Shown here piece by piece: positions 11,811-22,642 of a DNA stretch of 64,000 bases. The stretch's first letter is position 1. Each line of letters begins with the position of its first letter. This stretch comes from Ligustrum vulgare. Its lineage: Eukaryota; Streptophyta; Magnoliopsida; Lamiales; Oleaceae. Where the stretch lies: NCBI GenBank assembly GCA_963555705.1, contig OY743190.1, positions 15,445,491-15,509,490 on the forward strand, written 5' to 3'. Both the position numbers and the translations under genes were made by a program. The notes beneath the pieces are model-generated. The model saw only the letters and a program-made list of their open reading frames with translations, was not told the origin of the DNA and made no database searches.

Positions 11811-13909
11811 TGTAACGCTCCGAGTTCTGTAAAACCCGAGTCGCCACTTCATCCTCTAAAAACTAACTATTAAAAAAAATATTGCGGAAAAATACTGAAT
11901 TTTTAAAATATCACATTCATTTTGGAAATTAGAATTTGTAACTTAAATTTAAATAAATTCACTTGATAAATATTCCATAAAATTTCCAAATCTCAACAAG
12001 TAGAATTAACAAGTTTCAATAGTCTTGATAATTTCCAAAATAACTTAAAATAAATGTTTACCATAATTTCCCCTTATTCGCCACTACCTCCGAACTCTGC
12101 AAATATTGTTAAAAACGGAGTGAGTATTTCAAAGAAATACTCAGTAGACTTATTGTCAATAATTAATTTACAAGATAATTGAACAAGTAATTATGCAAAT
12201 AATAAAGTGACATTCTCTTCTTAGTCATAGGCATCACGTAGTGAGTGCAATATGAACATATTCTTGTCTTGTCTTATGTAAATAAAGCATACAAGTTAAG
12301 ACATTCATAACATAATTTCTCTTTTTATCTCATAAGAGATTTTCTATTCTTGTCTCATGAAATTAAGCATATAAATCACATAAATCCACATAACACATGC
12401 AATTATAACATAAATCAATTAGTGGGGGCGAGTCTACCTCAAATTTTCTCGAGTCACGTAAAAAGTGGAGCAGGAATCAACCTCAACCTCTTAATCGTCA
12501 GTGAATTTCGTCTAGCCAATAAGGAAATAAATCCTAAATTAGTATTTTTAAATTTTAAAGTTTTGAAATGATAAAATAAAATTTAGGGACTAAATTGAAA
12601 ATTTATTAAAACTGAAATTTAAAGTTTAGGGACTGAAATAGGCTTTTTCGAAATTAATGAGCTGACTGTAGGGAAACAAGAACTCCAAGAGCTGATTTAG
12701 TGGAATTAAAACATTTGGGGACTACCCAAAAATATATTTGAAACTACAGGGACTTACGAAGGCGTTTTAAAAACACCGGGATTGAAATAAATAACCTTTA
12801 AAAATCTGGGACTAGAAGAATAATTTTTGAAAAATTTTAAAACAATATATACATATAATCTCTCTCTCTCTCTCTAAAATTGGTATAGAGAGAGAAAGCA
12901 GAAACGAGAGGAGCCATGTGGCGGCTCCGATGTAGGGTAAAGGTGGAGTTTAGGTGCAAAAAATTGAGGCAACTGAGGCTCCTTCAAAGCTTGTGGTGAA
13001 GATTTTCAGTGACAAAATTCGGCAACCAGGGGCGGTGGTCGAAGATAAATGGTTGGTTTGTCTAAATTCTTGGTTTTGGGTTTTTTCCTTGGCTTGGGCA
13101 GTAGGCGATTTTAGGAGTGGTCGAGCGGCAGTGATTCTTGTTGAGGCATTGTGGTGGTGATTCAATTTTGGTTTGCAGTTGTGTGGTTGGGTTCGCCGTG
13201 TGATATGGTTCGGTCGATGGTGTTCATGGCTTACAGGAAAATTTTTGGTGCGTGAGTGGTGGTGCAGTTTTATCTGCAAATGGAGGTGGTTCAACATTGG
13301 GCTTGAGTGGTTGCAGTGATGATAATTTCGGTGGTGATAGGTTTTTGCTGGTTCGACAGTTTGGTGGTGTGGGGTGTTGTCGTGAAATGTGTTTGCAGAT
13401 TGTGGGAGTATGACTTCGTGTTTGGGATTGAAATCTAAAACTTCACATTGCAAGCAAGTGGGAGAAAGAATGTTACCTAGAAAATTTTCTTGGCTGCAGG
13501 AGAATTTAAGGACGGAGGCTTGAGAAATTTGAACATTAAATATTTAGGGCACAGTTTTCTAGGTAGTAAGTGGGCCAAAAGTTGGGCTGCAAGAATATTC
13601 CTAATTGGACTTAATAGAATAGGGCTTAAATGATCAAGATTTGGACAGCTAAATTTTTGGACCTAAAATAATAAAATTTGGACTTAAATGAATTGGACTC
13701 AAAGTTATTAAAATTTGGATTTAAAACTGATAAGGAATTTGATACTTTAAATTATTCGAGATTCGACTCGATTTGGAATAGATTTAAATTCGTTTAATAA
13801 TGGCTAGACGAACACGCTTTCATTTTAAAATAAAATTTGGGGTTAAAACTTAGCGACACGTTTTTCAAGAAAATGATTTTATATTATTTAAAAATTCTCG
13901 GTCGCTACA
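11811..13909 (-). repeat. Right LTR (5' LTR) of the minus-strand gypsy element
   Basis: It starts TGTAACGCTCC and ends GTCGCTACA on the plus strand and matches 2726-7435 with the solo LTR removed. The copy has about 165 bp (about 12260-12425) that the left LTR lacks, a CT/GA-rich tract near 12860-12895, and scattered substitutions. The 167-codon minus ORF at 12950-13453 is LTR sequence; the corresponding ORF in the left LTR is shorter and frameshifted, so I do not call it a gene. Confidence 0.87.
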
Positions 13910-14105
13910 AAACATATAGAAAGAAAATGCCATCTCCTAAGGGAGATTGTCCAACATGAATATGTAATAGTCTGCAAGATTTCCTTGGAAGATAACCTAG
14001 CCGATCCATTCACGAAGAGCCTACCGACTAAGAACTTCAATGGTCATTTAGATGTCATGGGCATGCAGACAGTAAGAATATTTGCTTACTCAAAGTGAAT
14101 AATTA
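13910..14105 (+). pseudogene. Copia RNase H C-terminus and 3' end
   Basis: Continuation of the copia frame interrupted at 2725: HIERKCHLLREIVQHEYVIV, then CKISLEDNLADPFTKSLPTK and NFNGHLDVMGMQ. This is the conserved copia tail (typical form: ADPLTKPLP...H). The frame then closes at a stop near 14098. The match confirms that 2726-13909 is an insertion. No clear polypurine tract or copia LTR is visible after it. Confidence 0.88.
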
Positions 14106-14436
14106 TGTAGGTGAAACGGTTAATTGTATGTCTAATTAATTATTGATGTCAAACGAGGATAAACTATTAGATTGATAAGTCAAGAGGATAAATAATTATG
14201 GGAAATGAGTGTGGCTACATTTTCCAGACCAAGTTGATAAGCTAACTGATAGCTGAAAATCGAATTGGGAGCTGATAGCTTATAACTGATAGCGGATAGC
14301 TGATAAGTTAGTTAATTGATATAGAAGTGTTTGGTAAAACTAGCTGAAAAGCTAGCTCAAAAATACAAAATGACATAAAAGGTAAATATATTTTAAATAC
14401 CCTAAAGGTATCGGGTGTAATTTCAAATAAATAAAT
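14106..14436. mobile_element. Possible hAT-like MITE remnant and copia tail
   Basis: Between 14229 and 14396 the sequence carries several copies of AGCTGATAGCT-like words, then GTGTTTGGTAAAACTAGCTG and AAATGACATAAAAGG. This word pattern is common in small non-autonomous hAT-type elements of plants. Terminal inverted repeats and an 8-bp duplication were not found, so the boundaries and the class are uncertain. 14106-14228 has no recognisable feature and may be copia LTR. Confidence 0.4.
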
Positions 14437-16051
14437 GTAATACCCCAAACTTCAAACTAAAACTTGGCCAATATCATTCATGCATCACATATTTTTGACA
14501 TTGCCATTTGCATTTACATTGATAATTCATGTGCTTTCTGTTGAAATGATACATTTAATTATTGAGGTTTTAAAGTATTATTCTTCGAAATTCCCAACTT
14601 CGGCGATCGATTTTATGTTGAGCTATGGTATGAAATTAGGTTGATCAAGTGGTGGATATTGGATTGTGACTCAACAATAATTTGGAAAGCATCGTACTTA
14701 TGATCGGTGAGATTTTACACTTTTATTTCAGATTGATTCGGGCTATCCTAGACCTTGATAAGTAACATAATTTGGAGATTAGGTATAAGATTTTATTATC
14801 ACAATGTTATATTATTAGGCTCAAGTGAAGTGATAAGTACTGAAGTGGGAATTATAGAAATCGGTCGAGGATCGGGTGTCAATCGGGAATGGATTTGAAT
14901 CAACGGTCGAGGAAATTATTTTATCATCAAAATTGGGATCCTATGGTTATTAAATTACATGTTAAAACTATTGAAATATATTAAGGACACGTTATTTGGA
15001 CTTAAGGAGGTTGGTACAAAATCTGAATTAAATAGGAGCTGCACCTCATGCTTGCTTATGTCCTCTTGTGCTTTGGTAGTTTGTTACTTAACCCCTAACG
15101 AATTTATCATGACTTCAGCACCTTTAAACCTTATACCTACCATTTAAGACACACAAAAACTCCCTAAAGACGTCCTCAAATGCTCCCAAGTGAAAGAAGA
15201 CACTAGAAAGCTGAATAGAAGTAAGAAGGACAGAATCTGGGCATTGAAATCCTTCACTAGTAAGTATCACGGTTTTGAGGTTTTTAATCCATTAATTTTG
15301 AGTGTTTTATGAACTATTAAATCTCTGAACTTGCTTTAAGTGATGTTGGTATGTTTTGATGAATTTATGATGGCAAGAGAATGGTTAGTTATTGAAAGAA
15401 AGTGAGTACAACTTTGAAGGCAGAATCTGGAATTGATGATCTTTGATGATTTAGCCATTGGTTTTGAATTATATCTTGAGGAATAATGTATTAATCGATT
15501 TGAATGTGTTTATATATGAGTTTAAAGGTTTTTAAATGATTTTTGGGGGTAGAACCTGACTTGAAGCATCATAATTAGAGTGGAACTCAAAATAGGCTTT
15601 GTGAAATTCTTAGTTTGATGTACTGTGAAATGAATTGTTTTTGAGGCTTTAAGTCCTGAAATTTGTGTGATTTTGGGACGTGATTACCTTTACATACATG
15701 TCATAAATGTATGGTAAGATTTTTGGAATGAATGGATATCATTAAAGGTGTGAAAATAGGAATGAATCAACTGCGCCGCAGCTGAAATTTAAAATCGGAA
15801 TCTGTCCATTTTCAAATTTTGCATAGTTTCACCCTTGCATGTTTACTATTCACCTCTAAAGCTTGGGAAGTTGATTTGAATGAGTGTTAGGACATTATTG
15901 ATCCAAATAAATGTGTTTTACCTGCATTGAACTTGGAAATAGGGGGAAGTTTAGGGCTACTACTTGAAGTCCTAGTGTTATCTAGATTGTCTTGACATTA
16001 ATGGTCCAAGTGAAGGAATGTGTGTATTAAGCTTGTGAACTTAAGAGCCTT
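14437..16051 (+). mobile_element. Gypsy LTR-like fragment, left part
   Basis: The start TGTAATACCCCAAAC is typical of Tekay-type LTRs. The following 1.6 kb is AT-rich and lacks coding frames; words such as GAGATTTTACAC followed by TTTATTTCAGA resemble LTR leader and splice-like signals seen in this group. The fragment is interrupted at 16052 by the TRIM-like element and resumes at 18378. No partner LTR or primer site is present in the window, so it may be a solo or truncated LTR. Confidence 0.5.
16047..16051 (+). other. Target site duplication of TRIM (left, GCCTT)
   Basis: GCCTT directly before TGATGCGAACC; ACCTT follows the element at 18378-18382. Four of five bases match. Confidence 0.75.
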
Positions 16052-16955
16052 TGATGCGAACCCGGGAGGGGGGTCCGCGTCGTAGCTCGCGGAATAACGC
16101 TTGAAAAGTTCCGAATTCAGGTTGGAAAGGACGAGAACACTACAACCCGAGCCTCACGACGTAAGAACCAGGGGTATATTAAAACCGAGACCCGTTACGA
16201 TGCGAAAACAAGAACCGTAATGGTTTGAACGTCACAAAGGATGCCCACACCTTTGATAAGTTCGATTTATTGAACGCCACAAGATTTGAATCTTGATAAG
16301 TTCGTTGTTTAAATGGAAAATCCTCACCTTTAGAGAGAGTAAAATCACTCAATAATTTTATTCATCAAAAGTATTCTGGTTTTTACATTGAATGGAAAAG
16401 CATATAAATAGGCAAAATAAACCCTAGTCGCTAACTGACTCTGAATAGAATTCTAATTAGGTTAAAATAGCTAAAATAACTAAAATAACCAAAATAACCA
16501 ACATTACCAAAATTGGAAAAATAATTAAAAACCAATAAAGGAAATACTAATCAACTGAAATACTAAAATCCCAAAAAATCTGATTCGCGCCGCTTACGCC
16601 TGTAAAAGTCGGACTTACGGTCGTAAGTCCTTCTCTGATCAAAATGTCTCAATATTAGTTACGGCCGTGAAGATTGATGTTATGGCCGTGAAATTCCATG
16701 GATTAGTTACAGCCGTGAGAACCCAAGTTACGGCCGTAAACGCTGTTCTGCCCAAATTGTGCGCTGATAATGTTATGGCCGTAATTATGGAAGTTACGGC
16801 CGTAAAAGCCCTTCTGCCTTGATTTCTGATCCTTTGACGTGAATTGAATCTTAACTCGAGCCCAACATGAAACCTTTTCATTTTCCTATGTAGAATATTG
16901 TTGAATTGCCCGTATCTTGATTTCTCATTTTTGACGCCTTTTCCGGATCACATCA
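16052..16955 (+). repeat. TRIM left LTR
   Basis: 904 bp, collinear with 17494-18377. It differs by scattered substitutions and by an extra ~30-bp segment near 16765-16795 that includes one more copy of the TTACGGCCGTAA-type palindrome. GC-rich first 100 bases contrast with the AT-rich surroundings. Confidence 0.88.
16593..16805 (+). repeat. Cluster of eight TTACGGCCGTAA-type palindromes (left LTR)
   Basis: Near 16593, 16613, 16658, 16678, 16704, 16725, 16770 and 16791 the LTR carries close variants of the 12-bp palindrome TTACGGCCGTAA (changes mostly at the third to fifth base, or the last bases). Spacings fall near 20-26 or 45 bp. The intervening bases are unrelated, so this is not a simple tandem repeat. 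The pattern suggests repeated binding sites or a hairpin-prone region. Confidence 0.85.
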
Positions 16956-17066
16956 TCCCCTCTTCCTTTAAGATGATTCGTCCCAAATCATAACATTGTT
17001 CTTAGCTTCTTTTCCGGATCACATCATCCCCTCTTCCTTTAAGATGATTCGTCCCGAATCATAAAG
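16938..17066 (+). repeat. ~71-bp direct duplication spanning LTR end and internal DNA
   Basis: The stretch TTTTCCGGATCACATCATCC followed by CCTCTTCCTTTAAGATGATT occurs at about 16940 and again at about 17011. Each copy ends in the inverted repeat ATGATTCGTCCC(A/G)AATCAT. A third, weaker copy of the latter part lies near 17212-17250. The duplication reproduces the last bases of the LTR inside the element. Confidence 0.85.
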
Positions 17067-17493
17067 CTATTTTTGGCTTGCTCACTTGGTTTAGCATCGA
17101 ACCTTCTTCGTACAAGCAATGTTTGATCTTTGACGTTCTTCGGACCTGCTTGACTTCTTGTTTTGGCTTGAATTATAGATTTTCCCGTCAAGCCCACCCT
17201 ATTCGTACCATTCCCTCCTTCTTTAGGATGATTCGTCTCAAATCATGGTGTTGTTCTTGAAAAATCAAACTGTACCTCCTAGATCAAACGAAAAATTGTC
17301 GATTCCCTGACATGCATTCAATAAATGATGCTCCTCCAATTTGTAGACAAGAAGGTATTGAAACACGAAGAGAATTGACCAAGGTTGATGTAAATCAAAC
17401 TTCCATGGACAATAAACCTGCAAGAAAGATTTTTAAAAAATGGGGAGGGAAATGTTAGCGTCTCCATGCACAAGGTATGGATCCTTGTACTCA

Positions 17494-18377
17494 TGATGCG
17501 AACCCGGGAGGGGGGTCCGCGTCGTAGCTCGTGGAATAAAGCTTGGAAAGTTCCGAATTCAGGTTGGAACGGACGAGAACACTACAACCCGAGCCTCACG
17601 ACGTAAGAACCAGGGGTATATTAAACCCGAGACCCGTTACGATGCGGAAACAAGAACCGTAATGGTTTGAACGCCACAAAGGATGCCCACGCCTTTGATA
17701 AGTTCGATTTGTTAAACGCCACAAGATTTGAATCTTGATAAGTTCGTTGTTTAAATGGAAAATCCTCACCTTTAGAGAGAGTAAAAACACTAAATAATTT
17801 TATTCATCAAAAGTATTCTGGTTTTTACATTGAATGGAAAAGCATATAAATAGGCAAAATAAACCCTAGTCGCTAACTGACTCTGAATAGAATTCTAATT
17901 AGGTTAAAATAGCTAAAATAACTAAAATAACCAAAATAACCAAAATTACCAAAATTGGAAAAAGAATTAAAAGCAAATAAAGGAAATACAAATCAACTGA
18001 AATACTAAAATCCCAAAAAATCTGATTCGCGCCGCTTACGCCCGTAAAAGTCGGACTTACGGCCGTAAGTCCTTCTCTGATCAAAATGTCTCAATATTAG
18101 TTACGGCCGTGAAGATTGATGTTACGACCGTGAAATTCCATGGATTAGTTACAGCCGTGAGAACCCAAGTTACGGCCGTAAACCCTGTTCTGCCCAAATT
18201 GTGTGCTGATAATGTTACGGCCATAAAAGCCCTTCTGCCTTGGTTTCTGATCCTTTGACGTGAAGTGAATCTTGACTCGAGCCCAACATGAAACTTGTTC
18301 ATTTTCCTATGTAGAATATTGTTGAATTGACCGTATCTTGATTTCTCATTTTTGACACCTTTTTCCGGATCACATCA
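17494..18377 (+). repeat. TRIM right LTR
   Basis: 884 bp, partner of 16052-16955. It retains seven of the palindromes (about 18036-18220), several closer to the perfect TTACGGCCGTAA form (for example the copy at about 18057). The element ends at CACATCA, 18371-18377. Confidence 0.88.
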
Positions 18378-18950
18378 ACCTTGTTTGATACTAAGTAACA
18401 ATACAGGTTGTTTGACGCCTTTAAGTGGAAAGGACTGGACTTACACTGTAGAGAACACACACACAGAGGCGAAATGTAAGTAAAAATATATTTACAACTA
18501 CAATGCAAGAGCATAGTAATTGTTGGAAAGTTTTATATCATATGTTGAACACAATGATTGAATGTGTTCAAGACATCATTTTTATCATGTATTTTATGCA
18601 TGAGCATTGGCATGTGCATGCATGACATACTATAAAGTTTGATATCTAGCATGCATTACATGATTTGAGTAGTGAATCATATTGCAAAATGTTTTATTGA
18701 CCACTACTAGGGCACCGAGGCATGCTGTAATATTTGTTAGCAAGTAAGTGAGACCACTTGGGGAGCACAAGGAGAGATAGGGGGAGTCCTTGGTGATTTA
18801 CGGGAGGGTGGACCACACGACTATGCCTTTGTTATGTTATGATTATCGACACCGTGTGTGGGATACTTCTTGGGTGATCATAGAGGCTGATAGGATATGT
18901 ACCTCTATTGATCACAGGAGGCTGGTCCACTCGACTGTGTCAATGACATA
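18378..18950 (+). mobile_element. Gypsy LTR-like fragment, right part
   Basis: Continuation of 14437-16051 after the TRIM. It includes GGAGGGTGGACCACACGACT (about 18803) and the related GGAGGCTGGTCCACTCGACT (about 18917), an imperfect direct repeat ~115 bp apart of the kind seen in gypsy LTRs. It stops abruptly where the 1.8-kb tandem array begins. No gene is visible. Confidence 0.45.
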
Positions 18951-19630
18951 TCCTTCTTGCTCTGGTCTTATATTTCAACCAGAAAATAAATTTTCTTTTT
19001 AGAATAAATATTTGAAATATTAAGAATCCATTTTCATATTTGTTAAAAACAAGAACAAATTTATATATTCTATGTAATAACATCAACGCTGGACCTGATT
19101 TCCCTCCTAAACTTTGTGTGTTTGTTTTTCGTCAAATATCCAGTAGTTTAACCAAAAATCATATCATTAAATGGCAAAAACAACATCATCAATGCATTGG
19201 TACTCATGCCCACAACAAGCATATCAAAGCATTGAATCTAAAAAATTGTGTAATCATGTCTAGTCCACAAATAAATTCATATACACTTATTTTTGTCTAT
19301 GGAAATCAGTTTACTATGTACTTAATGTCGACTGTATTTGGCGTATGAATCGTGCAATCACCTTGACTCCATATTTCATATGCGTACGTTGTTACAAAAT
19401 TTTGGCTGTGAAAGGTAAAACGAACTACAATTGACCGGCCAATCCAAAACATGTATGTGGATAAAAAGGGATTTGAAGAAGTGTGTTATTACATGCCTCC
19501 ACCACCGTTGCAAAAAAATAAAAATGAGAACCATGCTATTTTTACACATTTATTTGCAACTTAAATTATAAATTTAAATTTCAACAAGTATTCATTATCA
19601 CACATGTAGCATTGTTACCAGAATTAATTA

Positions 19631-19981
19631 TTAAATAATAGCTATACAACAAGCATAATGTACACCATTCTGTGACGATACAAACATCATTTCATATTCA
19701 AAAAAAAGTTTCAGTATTGTTGGGTTTTCGATCTCATTGGCAATTTGAGTAGCATTAGATTTCGGAAGACAATGGTTGATACACATACTTACATCAACAA
19801 CAACCCCCATTTCAAACTTCCCTCTCGTCCTCCACACAAGGAAGCACAAGACACGGGGGAAAAAAGAACCCTCAAGCAAAGAGGAAAATGGTGGGTCGTA
19901 CGACGAAGCGGATTTCATAACGTACACGCGACCTTGATATATCATTGCGTGACATTTGTGATTTGTTGACGAAGACGACAT
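19631..19981 (-). CDS. Unrecognised 116-codon frame kept in two tandem units
   Basis: The frame encodes a product with [20 protein letters not shown] and [20 protein letters not shown] segments. The tandem copy at 21481-21837 keeps the frame open at 118 codons with about one residue in ten changed. The inverted copy (25053-25259, plus strand) is open only over the C-terminal half and is more divergent; the third unit has lost the centre. I do not recognise a family. There is no signal peptide or clear transmembrane segment. It could be a fragment of a captured exon, or chance openness in a young duplication. Function is not claimed. Confidence 0.25.
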   Translation of the reverse strand: MSSSSTNHKCHAMIYQGRVYVMKSASSYDPPFSSLLEGSFFPRVLCFLVWRTRGKFEMGVVVDVSMCINHCLPKSNATQIANEIENPTILKLFFEYEMMFVSSQNGVHYACCIAII

Positions 19982-20027
19982 CGGAAAGTATAGACATCAC
20001 ATGATTGCACTATGTCATTATCCAAGT

Positions 20028-20303
20028 TTTTTCGAGGGAGCAATCCCATTTTTCACCATGAATTGGTCAAAAGATGCGAAATTTCTTACTTTTCGTGGGG
20101 GTTTAGATCCAATAATTGGGGTCTATGATGACCGACATTGCACACCACCATTTAGCTATTGCAATTATGTTCCTGATCGGGAGTCACATGTATCGAACTA
20201 ACTGGGGTATTGACCATGGCCTAAAGGATATTTTAGAAGCTCATAAAGATCCATTTACAGGTCAGAGCCAAAAAGGCCTATATGAGATTTTTACAAGCAT
20301 TTG
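20028..20303 (+). pseudogene. psaA: Plastid psaA fragment in nuclear tandem unit 1
   Basis: Two overlapping plus frames together read as a middle part of photosystem I P700 apoprotein A1: [20 protein letters not shown], then a frameshift near 20120, then [36 protein letters not shown] and [10 protein letters not shown]. The plastid protein carries [21 protein letters not shown] and [19 protein letters not shown] here. The fragment is about 90 codons of a ~750-codon gene and has no plastid neighbours around it, so it is a nuclear plastid-DNA remnant (NUPT). A small deletion also removes a residue in the LIAGH segment. It cannot encode photosystem protein. Confidence 0.9.
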
Positions 20304-21480
20304 GCACAAGAAAAAAAAAACCTCGCTTCTTCCATCAGTTCAAACAAATATATAGACACCAATAACCTCCTCCTCCACCGGTGCAAAAAAATAAAAATAA
20401 AAAACGGACAGCACTAACCTCCACTACTGAAACGGGACTACACCATACAAAAATAAGAATAAAACCAGGACATTGAAATCCCTTTTTTTATCACTGCCCT
20501 CTATACTCAGTAAAATAATCTAAGCCTAGGTTCAATTTTCGGCCACGCACTTCCACTGCCCCCGAGCAACGCTGCTATCGTGGCAGAGATTTTCATTTAA
20601 ATATATTTCTATCAAAGCCATGCACTTCACCGATAGAACGAGGGAGGTTCCAACTTATTCCACACGCTGAAGAATGAAGATTCAGACTCTCAAATTTCTG
20701 TTAGAGGGTTCTGTTGCTCAAAGAATGGGTTCTTGCTAAAAGTCATGTGGTGAGCAGGAGCTCAACGCTACTTGTAAAGCTAGCGTATAATGCCTACTTC
20801 TTGCTCTGGTCCTATATTTCAACCACAAAATAAAATTTATTTTTAAAATAAATATTTGAAATATTAAAAATCCATTTTCATATTTGTTAGAAACAAGAAC
20901 AAATTTATATATTCTATGTAATAACAACAAAGTCGGCCCTTATTTCCCGCCTAGACTTTGTGTGTGTGTGTTTTTCGTCAAATATCCAGTAGTTTACCCA
21001 AAAATCAGATCATTAAATTGCCAAAACAACATCATCAATGCATTGGCACTCATGCCCACAACGAGCATATCAAAGCATTGAATCTCAAAAATTGTGTAAT
21101 CACGTCTAGTCCACAAATAAATTCATTCACACTTATTTTTGTCTATGGAAATCAGTTTACTATGTACTTAATGTCGACTGTATTTGGAGTATGAATCGTG
21201 CAGTCACCTTGACTCTATATTTCATATGCGTACGTTGTTACAAACTTTTGGCTCTGAAAGGTAAAACGAACTACAATTGACCGGCCAATCCAAAGAATGT
21301 ATGTGGATAAAAAGGGACTTGAAGAAGTGTGTTATTACATGCCTCCACCACCGTTGCAAAAAAATAAAATAAAATGAGAACCATGCTATTTTTACACATT
21401 TATTTGCAACTTAAATTATAAATTTAAATCTCGACAAGTATTCATTACCACACAGGTAACATTGTTACCAAAATTAATTA

Positions 21481-21837
21481 TTAATTAATAGCTATACAAC
21501 AAGCATAATGTACACCATTTTGTGACAATACGAACATGATTTCATATTCAAAAAATAGTTTCAGTACTGTTGGGTTTTCGATGTCATTGGCAATTTGAGT
21601 AGGATTAGATTTTGGAAGACAATGGTCTATACACTTACTTACTTCTACAACAACCCCCATTTCAAACTTCCCTCTCGCCCTCCACACAAGGAAGCAGAAG
21701 ACACGGGGGAAAAAAGAACCCTCAAGCAAGGAGGAAAATGGTGAATCGTACGACGAAGCGGATTTCATAACGTACACGTGACCTTGATATATCATTGCGT
21801 GATATTTGTGATTTCTTGACGAAGACAACATTGGCAA
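21481..21837 (-). CDS. Unrecognised 118-codon frame, second tandem copy
   Basis: Copy of the frame at 19631-19981 with about 12-15 residue changes and no stop. Most differences change the amino acid, which does not suggest selection on a protein. Family unknown. Confidence 0.25.
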   Translation of the reverse strand: MPMLSSSRNHKYHAMIYQGHVYVMKSASSYDSPFSSLLEGSFFPRVFCFLVWRARGKFEMGVVVEVSKCIDHCLPKSNPTQIANDIENPTVLKLFFEYEIMFVLSQNGVHYACCIAIN

Positions 21838-21877
21838 GTAAAGACATCACATGATTGCACTATGTCTTTATCCAAGT

Positions 21878-22160
21878 TTTTCCGAGGGAGCAACCCCATT
21901 TTTCACCTTGAATTGGTCAAAAGATGCGAAATTTCTTACTTTTCATGGGGGTTTAGATCTAGTAACTGGGGTCTATGGTGACCGACATTGCACACCATCA
22001 TTTAGCTATTGCAATTCTGTTCCTGATCGGGAGTCACATGTATCGGACTAACTGGGGTATTGACCATAGCCTAAAGGATATTTTAGAAGCTCATAAAGAC
22101 CCATTTACAGATCAGGGCCAAAAAGGCCTATATCAGATTTTTACAAGCATTTTGCACAAG
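21878..22160 (+). pseudogene. psaA: Plastid psaA fragment in unit 2
   Basis: Reads [20 protein letters not shown], then the same frameshift as unit 1, then [36 protein letters not shown]. It keeps the plastid residue L in FFTLNW that unit 1 has lost. The shared frameshift shows that units 1 and 2 descend from one already broken copy. Confidence 0.9.
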
Positions 22161-22642
22161 AAAAAAAAACCTCACTTCTTCCCAGTGCAAACAAAAACGT
22201 AGACACCACTAACAATCTCCTCCTCTACCGATGCAAAAAAAAAAAAAAAACGAACAACACTCACCTCCACTACTAAAACGGGATTACATTATACAAAAAT
22301 AAGAAAAAAATGAGGACATTGAAATCCCTTTTTTTATCGCTTCCCTTTATACTCTGTAAAAAACTCTAAGCCTGGGTTCCATTTCCGGCCACGCATTTCC
22401 CACTGTCCCCCGAGCAACGCCGCTATCGTAGCAGAGATTTGCATTTAAATACATTTCTATCAAAGCCATGCACTTCACCGACAGAACGAGGGAGGTTCCA
22501 ACTTATTCCACACGCTGAAGAATGAAGATTCAGACGCTCAAATTTCTGTTAGAGCATTTTTTTGCTCAGAGAATAAGTTCTTGCAGAAAGTCATGTGGTG
22601 AGCAGGTGCTCGAAGCCACTTGTAACGCTAGCGTAGAATGCC

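Larger units (their letters stand above)
2726..13909 (-). mobile_element. Minus-strand Ty3/gypsy (Tekay-like) element nested in copia
   Basis: The two ends share a ~2-kb direct repeat beginning TGTAACGC and ending GTCGCTACA (plus-strand reading). The polypurine tract next to the left LTR, the tRNA-iMet primer site next to the right LTR and the minus-strand integrase all show that the element reads right to left. The 5' LTR is therefore the right-hand copy. Internal DNA (7436-11810) holds an integrase with C-terminal region but no recognisable gag, and most of RT/RNase H is absent or unreadable. The target duplication is blurred in an A-run (AAAG before, AAAC after). The LTRs differ by substitutions and indels, so the insertion is not recent. 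Confidence 0.85.
16052..18377 (+). mobile_element. Complete TRIM-like retroelement, 2.3 kb
   Basis: Two direct repeats of 904 bp (16052-16955) and 884 bp (17494-18377) flank only 538 bp of internal DNA. Both begin TGATGCGAACCCGGGAGG and end CCGGATCACATCA, which are TG...CA termini with an imperfect inverted match (TGATG.GA.CCGG). The flanks carry a 4/5-bp duplication. No gag or pol is present and the internal part is too short for any, as in terminal-repeat retrotransposons in miniature. The LTRs are longer than the few hundred bases typical of TRIMs. No tRNA-iMet primer site follows the left LTR. The element is inserted in the gypsy-LTR-like fragment. Confidence 0.82.
18951..20794 (+). repeat. 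1.8-kb tandem unit 1
   Basis: First of three full-length tandem copies (period 1844, 1848 and 1795 bp). The register used here starts at CTTCTTGCTCTGG. Contents in order: AT-rich stretch, a GT microsatellite (short in this copy), a minus-strand open frame (19631-19981), the psaA fragment (about 20028-20303), A-rich tracts and a conserved ~300-bp 3' part. The origin of the non-psaA part was not recognised. Confidence 0.92.
20795..22642 (+). repeat. 1.8-kb tandem unit 2
   Basis: Closest to unit 1: it shares the same psaA frameshift and the same open minus frame. The GT microsatellite near 20958 is longer and the A-run near 22237 is expanded. Confidence 0.92.

Noticed and set aside
12950..13453. 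167-codon minus frame, the longest in the window
   Set aside because: It lies inside an LTR; the partner LTR has frameshifts and shorter frames in the same place, and the His/Asn/Thr-rich product has no recognisable domain.
14959..15147. 62-codon plus frame in the gypsy-LTR-like fragment
   Set aside because: No domain or homology recognised, and it sits in AT-rich LTR-like DNA.
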